Positions 63,646 to 64,000 of a stretch of 64,000 nt of DNA are shown one piece after another; the first letter of the stretch is position 1; every line of letters starts with the position of its first letter. The position numbers were made by a program, and so were the translations under genes. Under the pieces are notes generated by a model. That model did no database searches and was not told the DNA's origin. It saw nothing but the letters and a program-made list of their open reading frames with translations. This DNA is from Nannochloropsis salina CCMP1776 (Eukaryota; Sar; Eustigmatophyceae; Eustigmatales; Monodopsidaceae): positions 767,881-831,880 of the forward strand of contig SDOX01000011.1 in the NCBI GenBank assembly GCA_004565275.1, given 5' to 3'.

Positions 63646-63958
63646 ATGAAGACCGCCGCTCTGCTCACCGTCTCCTCCCTCATGGGCGCCTCCGCCTTTG
63701 TGGCCCCCGCCCCCAAGTTCAGCCGCACCCGCGGTGTTGCCCGCATGTCCTTCGAGGACGAGGCCGGCGTGACCGCCCCCCTGGGCTACTGGGTGAGTCT
63801 CATGAAACACGTTAGGTTCCGTAATGTGCATGTGACGCTCAAGCCAGTCCACCCACCCTCTCCTCCGTAAATCTCACAGGACCCGCTTGGCTTCTCCTCC
63901 GATGGTGATGTCGAGAAATTCAACCGATACCGCGCCATCGAGATCAAGCACGGCCGAG
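63646..63958 (+). CDS. VCP: Violaxanthin-chlorophyll a light-harvesting protein (VCP), copy B, cut by window end
   Basis: Exons 1 (63646-63792) and 2 (63880-63958) are present; exon 3 lies beyond 64000. The 75 residues they encode, including the ASAF presequence and the EIKHGR helix 1 motif, are identical to copy A, as is the 87-base intron. The start of intron 2 differs by a single base in about 40. Together with copy A it forms an inverted pair transcribed outwards from a shared spacer. Confidence 0.93.
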
Positions 63959-64000
63959 GTAAGAGATGGTTAGGTGCATGGTTGAGAGTGACGTGATAGC

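Overview
The window is nuclear DNA of a photosynthetic stramenopile, most likely a eustigmatophyte of the Nannochloropsis/Microchloropsis group. The main evidence is a pair of violaxanthin-chlorophyll a protein (VCP) genes at the right end, GT-AG introns of mostly about 70-310 bases in many genes, and several N-termini of the secondary-plastid type: a signal peptide followed by an ASAF-like motif ending in a Phe. No tRNA, rRNA, CRISPR array or intact mobile element was seen.

Layout. 1-8.6 kb: a long coiled-coil protein fused to a divergent actin fold, a seven-membrane-segment TOM1/THH1-like protein, and a Rieske oxygenase of the pheophorbide a oxygenase type. 8.9-15.2 kb: VDAC, then a stretch that looks empty in single-frame ORFs but holds small spliced genes, including a 48-residue ORF, a Pkr1-like membrane protein and an unrecognised 192-residue secreted or plastid protein. 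15.2-25.7 kb: COG2, a short-chain dehydrogenase, a CYRI/FAM49 homologue, a 3-kb AT-rich gap and an MTFP1 homologue. 26.4-36.6 kb: a plastid-type DUF3228 protein, a phosphopantetheinyl transferase, a probable thylakoid-lumen protein, a degraded retroelement scrap and a five-exon plastid PPR-SMR protein. 37.6-47.7 kb: a small spliced gene, RMI1, an FkbM-type methyltransferase between two nearly identical direct repeats, a TPR protein and a RETICULATA-related plastid protein. 48.1-61.0 kb: a U-box protein with two FHA domains lying tail to tail with a PWWP-RAMA-JAMM protein, then a Sec14-like lipid-transfer protein, an AFG2-like double AAA ATPase and delta-COP. 61.6-64 kb: two head-to-head VCP genes, the second cut by the window end.

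There are no operons. The genes cover plastid function (VCP, Rieske oxygenase, PPR-SMR, RETICULATA, lumen protein), membrane traffic (COG2, delta-COP, Sec14-like, Pkr1-like) and genome or ubiquitin control (RMI1, U-box-FHA, PWWP-RAMA-JAMM). The strongest lead for something undescribed is the adjacent U-box-FHA and PWWP-RAMA-JAMM genes, a candidate ubiquitin writer and eraser that both carry reader domains. Exon boundaries were derived by eye from splice sites, reading phase and family conservation. Many upstream in-frame extensions begin at TTG or GTG, and an ATG was preferred throughout.
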